From: an uncultured Pelagibacteraceae bacterium
Lineage (GTDB): Bacteria > Pseudomonadota > Alphaproteobacteria > Pelagibacterales > Pelagibacteraceae
NCBI GenBank assembly: GCA_902615975.1
Contig: CACMRC010000004.1
Coordinates: 52,908-116,907 of the forward strand
Length of the DNA: 64,000 nt
Reading direction: 5' to 3'
The notes beneath the pieces are model-generated. The model was not told the DNA's origin and ran no database searches. It saw only the letters and a program-made list of their open reading frames with translations. Each line of letters opens with the position of its first letter. The stretch's first letter is position 1. The position numbers and the translations under genes are program-made. Positions 43,049 through 51,770 of this stretch are shown here, piece after piece.

Positions 43049-43936
43049 TTACTTTTTTAACTGACCTCTGTGCTTTTGAATTCTTTGTCCGTACTGTTGA
43101 GTTACTCTATCAAAGATAATTGCCAGAGCTACGATTGCTAAACCATTCATCATTCCAAGAGCTAAATATTGGTTGGAAATAGCCTGTAAAATAGGGACTC
43201 CCAAGCCTTTTACACCTATCATTGAAGCAATCACTACCATTGCTAAAGCCATCATAATCGTTTGGTTAATCCCAGCAAAAATAGTTGGTAGAGAAAGTGG
43301 GATTTGAACAGATCTTAATTTTTGCATCGGTGTTGCCCCAAAAGCTTCGCTAGCTTCTAAAGTTTCTTTATCAACTTCTCTAATCCCTAGATTTGTTAAT
43401 CTTACAATAGGGGGGAGAGCATAAATACATACAGCAAGCAAACCAGGCACTTTACCAATACCAAGAAGCATAATTATAGGTATAAGATACACAAAACTTG
43501 GAATGGTTTGCATCATATCTAAAACAGGTAAAATTGCTTTTTCTGCTCTAGCGGATTTTGACATTACAATTCCAATTGGTATTCCAACAACAATACAAAC
43601 TAATGTAGAAACAGATATTATTGCAACGGTCGCCATACAATTTTTCCACATTCCAAAATAGCCAATAACTATAAAACAAGCTACTGTGCCAATAACAAGC
43701 TTAATACTTCTTGATCCAATCCAAGCTAATAAAGCAAATACACCAATTACTAAAGGCCATGGACTGTTTACTAATAATTTTTCTAACCAAATTAAAAAAT
43801 GTAACAGTGGATCAAAAAAACCCTCAATCCCATCTCCATAAGCTCTTGAAAATTCTTTGAAACTAGAGTCAATTCCTTTTTTAAGCTCTCTAAGAGCTGT
43901 TCTATCCATTACAGGAATTTTATTAAAGAAGTCCAT
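43049..43936 (-). CDS. proW: Betaine-type ABC transporter permease
   Basis: A 295-residue ProW-like permease with about six spans (WPLVIGVFALLAWIGSRSIKLVIGTVACFIVIGYFG etc.). The ATPase-contact EAA loop is EASEAFGATPMQKLRSVQIPLSLPTI, and GIPIGIVMSKSARAEKAILPVLDMMQTIPSFVYLIPIIM is typical. It lies downstream of the binding-protein gene with a stable hairpin in between. There is no ATP-binding protein gene in this operon: the next genes are MetF-like and DmdA-like. The ATPase may come from the system at 17-20 kb or elsewhere. Confidence 0.88.
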   Translation of the reverse strand: MDFFNKIPVMDRTALRELKKGIDSSFKEFSRAYGDGIEGFFDPLLHFLIWLEKLLVNSPWPLVIGVFALLAWIGSRSIKLVIGTVACFIVIGYFGMWKNCMATVAIISVSTLVCIVVGIPIGIVMSKSARAEKAILPVLDMMQTIPSFVYLIPIIMLLGIGKVPGLLAVCIYALPPIVRLTNLGIREVDKETLEASEAFGATPMQKLRSVQIPLSLPTIFAGINQTIMMALAMVVIASMIGVKGLGVPILQAISNQYLALGMMNGLAIVALAIIFDRVTQQYGQRIQKHRGQLKK

Positions 43937-43948
43937 AATTTTTATTAA

Positions 43949-43974
43949 ATCAAACCCGCCGAAGCGGGTTTGAT
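43949..43974 (-). promoter_or_regulatory. C(UUCG)G hairpin between binding protein and permease
   Basis: On the minus strand ATCAAACCCGC-TTCG-GCGGGTTTGAT is a perfect 11-base stem closed by a UUCG tetraloop with a C-G closing pair, an exceptionally stable RNA hairpin. Only a short A/T tail follows, and the permease ATG is 13 bases further on. It probably protects the 3' end of the binding-protein mRNA and/or attenuates permease expression. Confidence 0.8.
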
Positions 43975-43985
43975 AATATTTTTAA

Positions 43986-44996
43986 TTAAAGTGCTTTTTT
44001 GATTTTTTTTGCAGCATCACTTGAAACCCATTTACTCCAAACGCTCTCTTGAGTTTTAAGGAATTCAATTGCAGCATCAGCACCTTCTGCTTGGTTTTCA
44101 CCCATCCAAACTAACATACCGTTCATAACTGGACCTGGGTATGTTCTCTTCTTAAAGTATTCCATACCAGCACTTCCAGCTGTATTTTTGAAATTGTCAG
44201 TTACGATTGTGTAAACTTCAGATTTTGTCCATGAAGTTGCTTTAGGGTCTCCACATTCTTGTTCTGGTAAAACTATACATTTATCCCAGTTATCTTTTCC
44301 ACCCCAAGCTCCCATATCTACAGCTCTCATATCATATTTACCAATGATAGCTGTTGGTGACCAATAGTAACCAAACCAGTTTTCACCTCGCTCAGCAGCT
44401 TTAGCAATTGAACCATCTAATCCTGCAGCAGAACCTGTTTCAACAATAGCCCAACCTTTTGCTTCCATGCCAAAAGCTTTGTAAAGATTTCTATTACTTA
44501 GCTCACAGTTCCAACCTGGAGGACAAATATGAAATCCACCTTTTGATGGATCTTCTGGATGAGGAAACAGATCTGGTCTTGCTAAAATTGCTTCAGCAGT
44601 TGTTAGCTCTGGATGTTTTTTAAGTGTGTGAGGTAATACCCACCATCCTTCACCCAAACCAGTAATTGGCGCTTTATTAAGTGAGTGCATTTTTCCTTCG
44701 TCAACAGCTTTATTCAAAGCAATGATAGCAGCGTTAGCCCAAAATTCTGGAGCAACATCTGGCTCACCTTTTTCTTGCATAGATGTAAACGTAGGCATTG
44801 TAGCACCAGGTACTAATTCTACTGAACATCCGTAACCTTCTTCTAATATGATCTTATCAACTTCAGCCATAAAGTTTGCTGAAGCCCAGTTCATATTAGC
44901 GATCGTTATATTTCCACAAGCTGCATTTGCAACACTTCCAAAAGAAGTAAGACTAAACACAACAGCTAGTGAAAGAAGTATTCTTTTAATCTTCAT
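43986..44996 (-). CDS. proX: Betaine/choline-type ABC substrate-binding protein
   Basis: A binding protein of 336 residues from the ATG at 44996, preceded by GGGAGA; the track's start 24 bases upstream adds a non-signal extension. The signal peptide is MKIKRILLSLAVVFSLTSFGSVANA. The mature part is OpuAC-like (ITIANMNWASANFMAEVDKIIL; PDVAPEFWANAAI; GYYWSPTAIIG) with two Cys-containing loops (CPPGWNCELS; CIVLPEQECGD) that could form disulfides, and conserved Trp residues for a cation cage. It is distinct from the tmoX-like protein and longer. The ligand may be glycine betaine, choline or DMSP. It is divergent from the Rieske/bhmT operon. Confidence 0.82.
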   Translation of the reverse strand: MKIKRILLSLAVVFSLTSFGSVANAACGNITIANMNWASANFMAEVDKIILEEGYGCSVELVPGATMPTFTSMQEKGEPDVAPEFWANAAIIALNKAVDEGKMHSLNKAPITGLGEGWWVLPHTLKKHPELTTAEAILARPDLFPHPEDPSKGGFHICPPGWNCELSNRNLYKAFGMEAKGWAIVETGSAAGLDGSIAKAAERGENWFGYYWSPTAIIGKYDMRAVDMGAWGGKDNWDKCIVLPEQECGDPKATSWTKSEVYTIVTDNFKNTAGSAGMEYFKKRTYPGPVMNGMLVWMGENQAEGADAAIEFLKTQESVWSKWVSSDAAKKIKKAL

Positions 44997-45065
44997 TATA
45001 TCTCCCAACATTTGATTCATTTAAAAGTTAAATTGAACATATCGAGGCTAATAATGCAAATTTAA

Positions 45066-45082
45066 TTCAACTATTGGTTGAA
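45066..45082. promoter_or_regulatory. Inverted repeat TTCAAC-N5-GTTGAA in divergent intergenic region
   Basis: A perfect six-base inverted repeat with five-base spacer lies 70 bases upstream of the binding-protein start and 186 bases upstream of the Rieske gene. The geometry suits a dimeric regulator such as a MarR/TetR/LysR-type protein. Not tested against other copies; chance is possible. Confidence 0.45.
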
Positions 45083-45102
45083 GTAAAATTGTCTTTAACT
45101 GA

Positions 45103-45120
45103 CCTAAATTTTTGTTTAGG
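45103..45120. promoter_or_regulatory. Second inverted repeat CCTAAA-N6-TTTAGG
   Basis: A perfect six-base inverted repeat with six-base T-rich spacer follows the first repeat by 20 bases. It could be an operator or a weak hairpin in a leader transcript. The region from 45000 to 45267 otherwise holds only AT-rich sequence. Confidence 0.35.
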
Positions 45121-45238
45121 GTTTAAGAATGACTTTTTCTGCAAATTTTTTTTTCAAAGAATTTGTTTATATTTTAAATTGCAAAACTGTTTTTCAACAA
45201 ATCATAATTAGAGAAAGATAATTTTAAGCCTCGATTAA

Positions 45239-45264
45239 TTTTTTAATTAATTAAAAAAAGGAGG
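45239..45264 (+). promoter_or_regulatory. 20-base AT palindrome abutting a strong ribosome site
   Basis: TTTTTTAATTAATTAAAAAA is a perfect 20-base palindrome at 45239-45258, immediately followed by AGGAGG (45259-45264) four bases before the Rieske-gene ATG. As RNA it could form a weak hairpin next to the ribosome site. The AGGAGG itself is among the strongest in the window. Confidence 0.5.
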
Positions 45265-45267
45265 TTT

Positions 45268-46455
45268 ATGAATTTAAATAAAAAATTATCAGACATCTTA
45301 GATCCAAATAAAATTGAAGTTGTTAAAAATCCTATAGAGAAAGCTCATGGATTACCTAATGAATGTTATTTGAATAATGATTATTTAGAGTTTGAGAAAG
45401 AAAAAATATTTAAAAATAATTGGACGATGATTGGGGTTGCGAGTTCTGTACCAAATCCAGGCAATGCAAAACCTTTTAATCTTTTAGGAATACCAATACT
45501 AATAGTTAGAAACAAAGAGAACGAAGTAAAAGTTTTTCATAACGTTTGTAGTCATAGAGGTTTCAAACTAGTTGATCAGGAATGTAAATTAAAAAATGTA
45601 ATAAGATGCCCTTATCATTCCTGGTCCTATGATTTTAATGGAAAATTAACTGTTACTCCACATATAGGAGGACTAGGAAAACATGAGGTTGAAGGGTTTG
45701 ATAAAAACAATAGTAACTTAAAAGAAATTAAATCAAATATTTGGATGGATTTAATTTTTATCAATATAAATTCTAATGCAAAACCATTTGAAGATTTTAT
45801 TAAACCTCTAGAGGACAGATGGTCTAAGTTTATTTCTAAAAAAGATCAAAAATTAATTAGACACTCAACTGATAACGGATATTTTAATATGACAGTAAAT
45901 AGTAATTGGAAATTTGCAATTGAGAATTATTGTGAAAGTTATCATTTGCCGTGGATACATCCAGAACTAAATAAAGTTTCAAATATTTCAGATCACTATC
46001 ATATTGAAGATGAGAATTTAAATTTTTCAGGACAAGGAAGTAATAAATATTCACAACAGTTTGATGGAAACATTAAATTTAAATGCTTTCCTAACTGGCC
46101 TACTGAACTTTCTGAAAAATCTGAATATGTATCATTATATCCAAACGTAATGTTAGGAATACATATTGATCATTTCTATGCATTTTGGTTAGAGCCAATT
46201 TCTAACAATCAAACTAAAGAACATTTTGAACTATATTATATTGGAGATGAAAGTGCTTCTAGTGATGAGTTTAAAGATATAAGAGCAAAAAATTTTGCAT
46301 TTTGGCAAGAAGTTATGAATGAAGATGTAACTGCAATAGAAGGAATGCAAAACGGCCGAAATTCACCAGCTTACAATGGTGGGAATTTTTCACCTGTAAT
46401 GGATACTCCTACTTTGATGTTTCATAAGTGGGTTGCAACTAACTTAACAAAATGA
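45268..46455 (+). CDS. Rieske oxygenase alpha subunit (betaine/choline monooxygenase type)
   Basis: A 395-residue Rieske non-haem iron oxygenase. The 2Fe-2S site is Cys94-x-His96 and Cys114-x2-His117 (NVCSHRGFK; IRCPYHSWSY). The mononuclear iron site has Glu223, His226 and His231 in FAIENYCESYHLPWIHPEL. Similar enzymes hydroxylate choline, glycine betaine, stachydrine or carnitine, and position directly upstream of bhmT and DMGDH argues for a quaternary amine, perhaps glycine betaine demethylation in parallel with BHMT. No ferredoxin reductase gene is nearby, so electrons must come from elsewhere. First gene of the long plus-strand run. Confidence 0.82.
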   Translation: MNLNKKLSDILDPNKIEVVKNPIEKAHGLPNECYLNNDYLEFEKEKIFKNNWTMIGVASSVPNPGNAKPFNLLGIPILIVRNKENEVKVFHNVCSHRGFKLVDQECKLKNVIRCPYHSWSYDFNGKLTVTPHIGGLGKHEVEGFDKNNSNLKEIKSNIWMDLIFININSNAKPFEDFIKPLEDRWSKFISKKDQKLIRHSTDNGYFNMTVNSNWKFAIENYCESYHLPWIHPELNKVSNISDHYHIEDENLNFSGQGSNKYSQQFDGNIKFKCFPNWPTELSEKSEYVSLYPNVMLGIHIDHFYAFWLEPISNNQTKEHFELYYIGDESASSDEFKDIRAKNFAFWQEVMNEDVTAIEGMQNGRNSPAYNGGNFSPVMDTPTLMFHKWVATNLTK

Positions 46456-46466
46456 GAGGGTAAATT

Positions 46467-47507
46467 ATGAAAAAAGATCTAATTACAAGATTAAATGAAG
46501 GTCCAATAATGTGTGCAGAAGGCTATCTTTTTGCAATGGAAAGAAGAGGTTATCTTTCAGCAGGTCCATTTGTTCCAGAAGTGGTTTTAGAACATCCAGA
46601 GGTAGTAACTCAATTACATCGAGAATTTATTAGAGCTGGTTCAGATGTTGTTCAGGCATTTACTTATTATGGTCATAGAGAAAAGTTGAGAATAATTGGT
46701 AAAGAACACTTGTTAGAACCAATGCAAAAAGGTGCTCTTAAAATTGCAAAAGATGCTGCAGCTGAGTTTAAAGATTTAGATCTTATGGTTTGTGGAGATG
46801 TGGCAAACACTAATGTATTTGATCCAGGTGATGCCAATACTCATAAACAGTGTCAACAAATGTATGAAGAACAAGTAGCATGGGCAAAAGAAGCTGGTGT
46901 TGATTTTGTTATTGCTGAAACAATAAGTTGGACTGACGAAATGAAAATTGCATTAAAAGCAATTAAAGATGCTGGACTTATTGCAGTTTGTAATTTTGCA
47001 ATCCCTAGAGGGGATAAAACTAGAGAAGGTCATAGTGCTGAGGATGCATGTAAGATGATGGAGGATTTAGGCGCTGATGTCGTTGGATTAAATTGTTACA
47101 GAGGACCCGAGATGACAATGAAACTTTTAAAAAAAGTTAGAGATAAAGTTTCATGCCATGTATCAGGACTTCCTGTTCCTTATAGAACTACTGAAGAAGA
47201 ACCTGGTTTCTTGAATATCACTGATCATGGATGTGACTGTATTCCAGGTGGAAATGCGTTTCCAGTTGCTTTAGACAACTTATTTTGTAACAGATTTGAA
47301 ATGGCAGAATTTGCAAAAGATTGTGTAAAAAATAAAATAAATTTTATTGGTATATGTTGTGGTGCTGAAGCTCACCACGTTAGAGAAATGTCAGTTGCGA
47401 TTGGAAAGAAACCAATTTCAATGAAATATATGCCTGACATGAGTAAACATTTTCATCACGGTACTGATAAATCTTTGAAAAAAGTAAACAAGGAAATTAA
47501 ATATTAA
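46467..47507 (+). CDS. bhmT: Betaine-homocysteine S-methyltransferase
   Basis: A 346-residue zinc-dependent methyltransferase of the Pfam S-methyl_trans family. Zinc Cys are Cys210 (VGLNCYRGP) and Cys297-Cys298 (GICCGAEAHHVREM), matching the BHMT ligand set. The barrel also shows AEGYLFAMERRGYLSAGPFVPEVVL and FAETISW-type motifs (DFVIAETISWTDEM). It transfers a methyl group from glycine betaine to homocysteine, giving methionine and dimethylglycine. The stop overlaps the DMGDH start (TAATG), so product and next enzyme are coupled. SAR11 often controls bhmT by SAM riboswitches; with an 11-base gap before it there is no room for one here. Confidence 0.9.
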   Translation: MKKDLITRLNEGPIMCAEGYLFAMERRGYLSAGPFVPEVVLEHPEVVTQLHREFIRAGSDVVQAFTYYGHREKLRIIGKEHLLEPMQKGALKIAKDAAAEFKDLDLMVCGDVANTNVFDPGDANTHKQCQQMYEEQVAWAKEAGVDFVIAETISWTDEMKIALKAIKDAGLIAVCNFAIPRGDKTREGHSAEDACKMMEDLGADVVGLNCYRGPEMTMKLLKKVRDKVSCHVSGLPVPYRTTEEEPGFLNITDHGCDCIPGGNAFPVALDNLFCNRFEMAEFAKDCVKNKINFIGICCGAEAHHVREMSVAIGKKPISMKYMPDMSKHFHHGTDKSLKKVNKEIKY

Positions 47508-49912
47508 TGGAAAAGAATGCCAAAGTAGTAATCATAGGAGGTGGTGTAGTTGGGTGCTCTATACTTTATCATCTATCTAAATTTGGATTAAAGGATTGTA
47601 TTTTACTTGAGAGAAATGAACTAACATCAGGTTCTTCTTGGCATGCTGCAGGAAATGTTCACGTGATTTCATCTGACCCTAATATCTCTAGGATGATGGC
47701 TTACACAATAGGTTTATACAAAGAGATTGAAAAAGAATCTGGTCACTCAACTGGATTTAAACCTAGCGGGGGTTTTTACTTAGCGTCAAATGAAGTGTGG
47801 GCTGATTATTTAAAGAGAGAAAGATCAAAAGCAAGATACATGGGACTTGATCAAGAATTTATTTCTCTTGAGGAAGTGAAAAAAAAACATCCTTTAATTG
47901 ATCCATCTCGATATTTGTTAGCTTTATGGGATCCTATTGATGGTGAAGTCGATCCATCAGGAGTTACTTACGCTTTTGCAAAAGCAGCAAAAGTTCATGG
48001 TGGAAAATATTACACTCACACTGTCGTAAAAGATACGAAACAAAAAAAGGACGGAACTTGGGATGTCTTTACTGAAAAAGGAAACATTAATGCTGAAATA
48101 GTAATTAATGCAGGTGGTTTGTGGGCAAGAGAAGTTGGACAATTAGCTGGACTTAATCTCCCTGTTCAACCAATGGAGCATCATTATTTAATCACTGAAC
48201 CTATTCCAGAAATTGAAGCAATGGGTGATCAAAGATTGCCTATAGGAACAGATTTTGAAGGAAATATTTACTTTAGACAAGAAGGAAAGGGAATGTTGCT
48301 TGGAACTTATGAACCAAAATCTACTCCTTGGAAAGTAGAAGGAACTCCAATGAATTTTGGACATGAGCTACTTGAGCCAAAGTTAGATAATATTGAAGAT
48401 AGACTGGCAATTGGTTTTGAGAGAATGCCAGCATTAGAGCGTGCAGGTATTAAGAATATAGTTAATGGACCTTTTACTTTTGGTCCAGACGGAAGTCCTC
48501 TTATTGGTCCAGTACCAGGAATGAAAAATTATTGGGTTGCAGTTGGTGTAATGGCTGGATTTTGCCAAGGTGGTGGTGTTGGAAAATGTATTGCTGAGTG
48601 GATTATTGATGGAGAACCTTCCATTGATGTTTGGGCAATGGATGTTGCTCGTTTTGGAGATTACGCTTCACCTCAATATGGAACAATCAAATCCTCAGAA
48701 AATTATGAACGAAGATTTATTATGACATTTCCAAATGAAACTTTACCAAAAGGAAGAAAACAAAAAACTACTGCACTATATGATCGTTTTGTAAATCAAG
48801 GTGCTGTTATGGGAGATAGTTTTGGATTGGAAAATGTTTTGTGGTTTGCAAACAATAAAGAAGATGCTCATGAGGAACCAACAATAAAAAGATCAAGATC
48901 GCATGACTATGTATCAAAAGAAGTTATTAATGTAAGAGAAAACGTTGGTTTAATCGAAGTTGCCAACTTTTCAAAACATGAATTCAAAGGTCCTGATGCT
49001 AGAAAGTTTTTAGATCACATAATGGCTGGAAGACTTCCAAAACCAGGAAGAATATCTTTATCCCCAATGTTGTCATATAGAGGAAAGTTGTGTGGTGATT
49101 TAACTGTAGCTTGCTTAGATGAAAATGAATTCATTGTATTTGGTTCTGGAGCTGCTCAAGAAATGCATAGACGTTGGTTTGAGAGTCATTTAGATAAATT
49201 TAATTTAAGTTATTCTAATAGATCTGATGAGTATCATGGATTGTCTGTTGCAGGACCTAACTCAAGGAAAGTTTTAGAAAAAATTGTAAGAGACGATGTT
49301 TCAAATGAAAAATTTAAATTTAGAGACTCTAGAAGAATGTTTGTTGGGGGAGTTCCAGCAATAATAAATAGAATTTCATTTACTGGTGAACTCGGATATG
49401 AAATTTATGTAGCACCTCACTATCAATTAAAACTTTATGAAGAATTAATGGAGGCTGGAAAAGAATTTAATATTAAACCATTTGGTGGAAGAGCATTAAT
49501 GTCAATGAGATTAGAGAAAAATTGGGGAGCTTGGACATTAGATTATAGACCAGATTTTACCGCAAAAGAGACAGGTTTAGATGCTTTTATTAATTGGGAT
49601 AAAGAGTTTATTGGTAAAGAAAGTGCACAAAAGGAAAATTCTTCAAATAAACTCATACCATTAATTGTTGAAACAAATGATATTGATGTAACAAATAACG
49701 AAGCTGTCATGAATGGAAATGAAAGTATAGGTTACGTTACTTCAGGTGGTTTTGCTCATTTTGTAAATAAAAGTGTGGCGTTTACTTTTGTTGATCAAAA
49801 AAACATTAATTCTGAAAATAAAATTCAAGTAGAGATAAATGGAGATTTATTTAATTGCTCAATTATTAAAGAACCACTTTATGATCCAAGTGGTCAAAAA
49901 ATGAGAAGCTAA
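47507..49912 (+). CDS. dmgdh: Dimethylglycine dehydrogenase (FAD + GcvT domains)
   Basis: An 801-residue protein with an N-terminal DAO domain (VVIIGGGVVGCSILYHLSKFG; the LTSGSSWHAAGNVH segment has the His that carries covalent FAD in mammalian DMGDH), a FAO_M linker (TFGPDGSPLIGPVPGM; GDYASPQYG) and a C-terminal GcvT module from about residue 430 (IEVANFSKHEFKGPDARKFLD, VAGPNSRKVLEKI, ISFTGELGYEIYVAPH, FIGKESAQ). It demethylates dimethylglycine to sarcosine, giving methylene-THF, with electrons passed to ETF, whose genes are in this same run. Directly coupled to bhmT. A second paralogue lies at 56.9 kb. Confidence 0.88.
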   Translation: MEKNAKVVIIGGGVVGCSILYHLSKFGLKDCILLERNELTSGSSWHAAGNVHVISSDPNISRMMAYTIGLYKEIEKESGHSTGFKPSGGFYLASNEVWADYLKRERSKARYMGLDQEFISLEEVKKKHPLIDPSRYLLALWDPIDGEVDPSGVTYAFAKAAKVHGGKYYTHTVVKDTKQKKDGTWDVFTEKGNINAEIVINAGGLWAREVGQLAGLNLPVQPMEHHYLITEPIPEIEAMGDQRLPIGTDFEGNIYFRQEGKGMLLGTYEPKSTPWKVEGTPMNFGHELLEPKLDNIEDRLAIGFERMPALERAGIKNIVNGPFTFGPDGSPLIGPVPGMKNYWVAVGVMAGFCQGGGVGKCIAEWIIDGEPSIDVWAMDVARFGDYASPQYGTIKSSENYERRFIMTFPNETLPKGRKQKTTALYDRFVNQGAVMGDSFGLENVLWFANNKEDAHEEPTIKRSRSHDYVSKEVINVRENVGLIEVANFSKHEFKGPDARKFLDHIMAGRLPKPGRISLSPMLSYRGKLCGDLTVACLDENEFIVFGSGAAQEMHRRWFESHLDKFNLSYSNRSDEYHGLSVAGPNSRKVLEKIVRDDVSNEKFKFRDSRRMFVGGVPAIINRISFTGELGYEIYVAPHYQLKLYEELMEAGKEFNIKPFGGRALMSMRLEKNWGAWTLDYRPDFTAKETGLDAFINWDKEFIGKESAQKENSSNKLIPLIVETNDIDVTNNEAVMNGNESIGYVTSGGFAHFVNKSVAFTFVDQKNINSENKIQVEINGDLFNCSIIKEPLYDPSGQKMRS

Positions 49913-50538
49913 TGGCACAAAAAGATGTAGGGAACAAAATTCCAATTTATAAACTTAAAACTACTGATGAAGTTATGAGGTACTACGATGAGTGGGGAGA
50001 AAAAGATAAGTATAATAAAGATATGGTTGATTGGAACTATACAGGCCCAAAGGAAACCGTAGCAACTTTCAATAAGTACGAAAATAATAAAGACACACTA
50101 ATCTTTGATGCAGGCTGTGGAACAGGTCTAGTTGGAGTTGAATTAAAAAAATATGAGTTTGATAATTTTCATGGAGCCGATTTATCTCAAACTTTATTAG
50201 ATACTGTACCAAAAGACCTTTATCAAAAATTAGTAAAGGTTGATTTAAATAAACCAATAGAGGTTGAGGACAACTTTTATGGTGGAGTTATGTGTGTCGG
50301 AACATTTACTTTTGGGCATGTAAAACCAAATGCATTAGATGAATTTATAAGAATAACAAAACCAGGTGGTTTAATTTGCTTCACGATTAATGAAGGAATT
50401 CATGAAGAGTATGGTTTTGATAAAAAAATTGATATACTGAAAGATAGCAAGAAGTGGGAAGAAGTAGAATTTTTTAAATCTGACTATATTGCGAGCAAAG
50501 ATGTTAACGCATGGTTAGGTTTGTATAGGGTATTATGA
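49912..50538 (+). CDS. Class I SAM-dependent methyltransferase
   Basis: A 208-residue protein with SAM-binding motif I DTLIFDAGCGTGLVGVEL, an acidic loop after the second strand (FHGADLSQTLLDTV) and motif IV-like YGGVMCVGTFTFGHV. The N-terminal VMRYYDEWGEKDKYNKDMVDWNYTGP is typical of small-molecule methyltransferases of the Methyltransf_11/25 type. Substrate unknown. The start shares TAATG with the DMGDH stop and the end overlaps the next gene (ATGA). A methyltransferase inside a demethylation operon could regenerate or detoxify a methylated metabolite. Confidence 0.85.
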   Translation: MAQKDVGNKIPIYKLKTTDEVMRYYDEWGEKDKYNKDMVDWNYTGPKETVATFNKYENNKDTLIFDAGCGTGLVGVELKKYEFDNFHGADLSQTLLDTVPKDLYQKLVKVDLNKPIEVEDNFYGGVMCVGTFTFGHVKPNALDEFIRITKPGGLICFTINEGIHEEYGFDKKIDILKDSKKWEEVEFFKSDYIASKDVNAWLGLYRVL

Positions 50539-51770
50539 GGTTTAGTAGAAAAATAGCTCCTGAGATAAAACCAAGACAAAATTTTATTACTAAAAAAAAA
50601 TTAAGAGAAGATGAGATTGATTTTGATAAATTAAGATCATATCGTTTAGATAGGGTTAGAAAAGAGTTAGTAAAAAACAATTTAGAGGCTTGTATTCTCT
50701 TTGATCCAGTGAATGTTCGTTATGCTTTAGATACTGTAAACATGAGTGTCTATAATATGCATAACTTAACAAGATATTGTTTTGTACCAGTCAATGGACC
50801 AACTATTCTTTATGAGTATTTTAATTGTGAAATATTATCGAAGCATTTAAATCTAATTGACGAAATCAGACCTGCAATCACATGGGATTATTTTAGCAAT
50901 GGAGATCAAGCAAATTTACAATTATCAAAATGGATAAATGAAGTTAAAGATTTATCAAAAAATTATTTTAAAACTAAAAAAATTGCAATCGATGTTTTAA
51001 ATGGTCCTGCGGTTACAGCTTTAAATAAAGAAGGAATTGAAGTTGTAGATGCAAAATTGATTTTAGAACAAGCAAGAGTAATAAAATCACATGATGAATT
51101 GACTTGTATGAAAGCAGCAATAGAAGTTGCAGAAAAAGGTGTATCAAAAATGAGATCAGATCTTAAACCAGGAATGACTGAAGATGAATTGTGGTCAATT
51201 TTACATAAAACGAATATTGAAAATGGAGGTGAGTGGATTGAGTGCAGGATTTTATCGTCTGGTGAAAGAACAAATCCATGGATGCAAGAGAGTAGTAATA
51301 AAGTTTTGCAACAAGGAGAAATTGTTGCTTTTGATACAGATATGGTTGGTCCCTATGGATACTGTGCTGACATATCAAGAGCCTTTGTAGTTGGACATAA
51401 ATTTAATGATGAGCAAAAAAAACTATATTCAATGGCTAGAAATCAAATTGATCATAATTTTAGATTAATAAAACCAGGAATGAGTTTTAAAGAATTTATA
51501 AAAAGATCTTGGGTTTTGCCTGATGAGTATTATGGAAATAGGTATTCATGTATGGTTCATGGAATTGGGTTGTGTGATGAGTGGCCTCAAATAAGATATC
51601 CAACTGATGGTGGAGAAGAAGGTGGAACTTTTGAGAAGAACATGACAATTACACTTGAGAGTTATATTGGTAAAGTTGGTGGTAAAGAAGGTGTAAAACT
51701 TGAACAACAGTATCTTGTAGGTGAAAATGGACTTGAATTAATGTCCCATCATCCGTTAGAAGATATTTAA
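50535..51770 (+). CDS. dddP: DddP-like M24-fold protein, candidate DMSP lyase
   Basis: A 411-residue pita-bread (M24) fold protein. Putative metal ligands are Asp267, Asp269, Asp279, His342, Glu375 and Glu390 (AFDTDMVGPYGYCADISR; VHGIGLCDEWPQI; TLESYIGK; VKLEQQ). Their spacing equals the iron ligands reported for Ruegeria DddP as I recall them (D295, D297, D307, H371, E406, E421), including the extra D-x-D. GGEWIECRILSSGERTNPWMQE also resembles DddP. DddP cleaves DMSP to DMS and acrylate. Ordinary M24 peptidases usually lack the D-x-D. The betaine-operon context is unusual, so another C-N/C-S cleaving or peptidase role remains possible. Overlaps both neighbours by one to four bases. Confidence 0.7.
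   Translation: MRFSRKIAPEIKPRQNFITKKKLREDEIDFDKLRSYRLDRVRKELVKNNLEACILFDPVNVRYALDTVNMSVYNMHNLTRYCFVPVNGPTILYEYFNCEILSKHLNLIDEIRPAITWDYFSNGDQANLQLSKWINEVKDLSKNYFKTKKIAIDVLNGPAVTALNKEGIEVVDAKLILEQARVIKSHDELTCMKAAIEVAEKGVSKMRSDLKPGMTEDELWSILHKTNIENGGEWIECRILSSGERTNPWMQESSNKVLQQGEIVAFDTDMVGPYGYCADISRAFVVGHKFNDEQKKLYSMARNQIDHNFRLIKPGMSFKEFIKRSWVLPDEYYGNRYSCMVHGIGLCDEWPQIRYPTDGGEEGGTFEKNMTITLESYIGKVGGKEGVKLEQQYLVGENGLELMSHHPLEDI

Noticed and set aside
46456-46466. SAM riboswitch upstream of bhmT, known in Pelagibacter
   Set aside because: Only 11 bases separate bhmT from the Rieske gene, and the 45.0-45.27 kb leader shows no SAM-II/SAM-V-like core that I can recognise.
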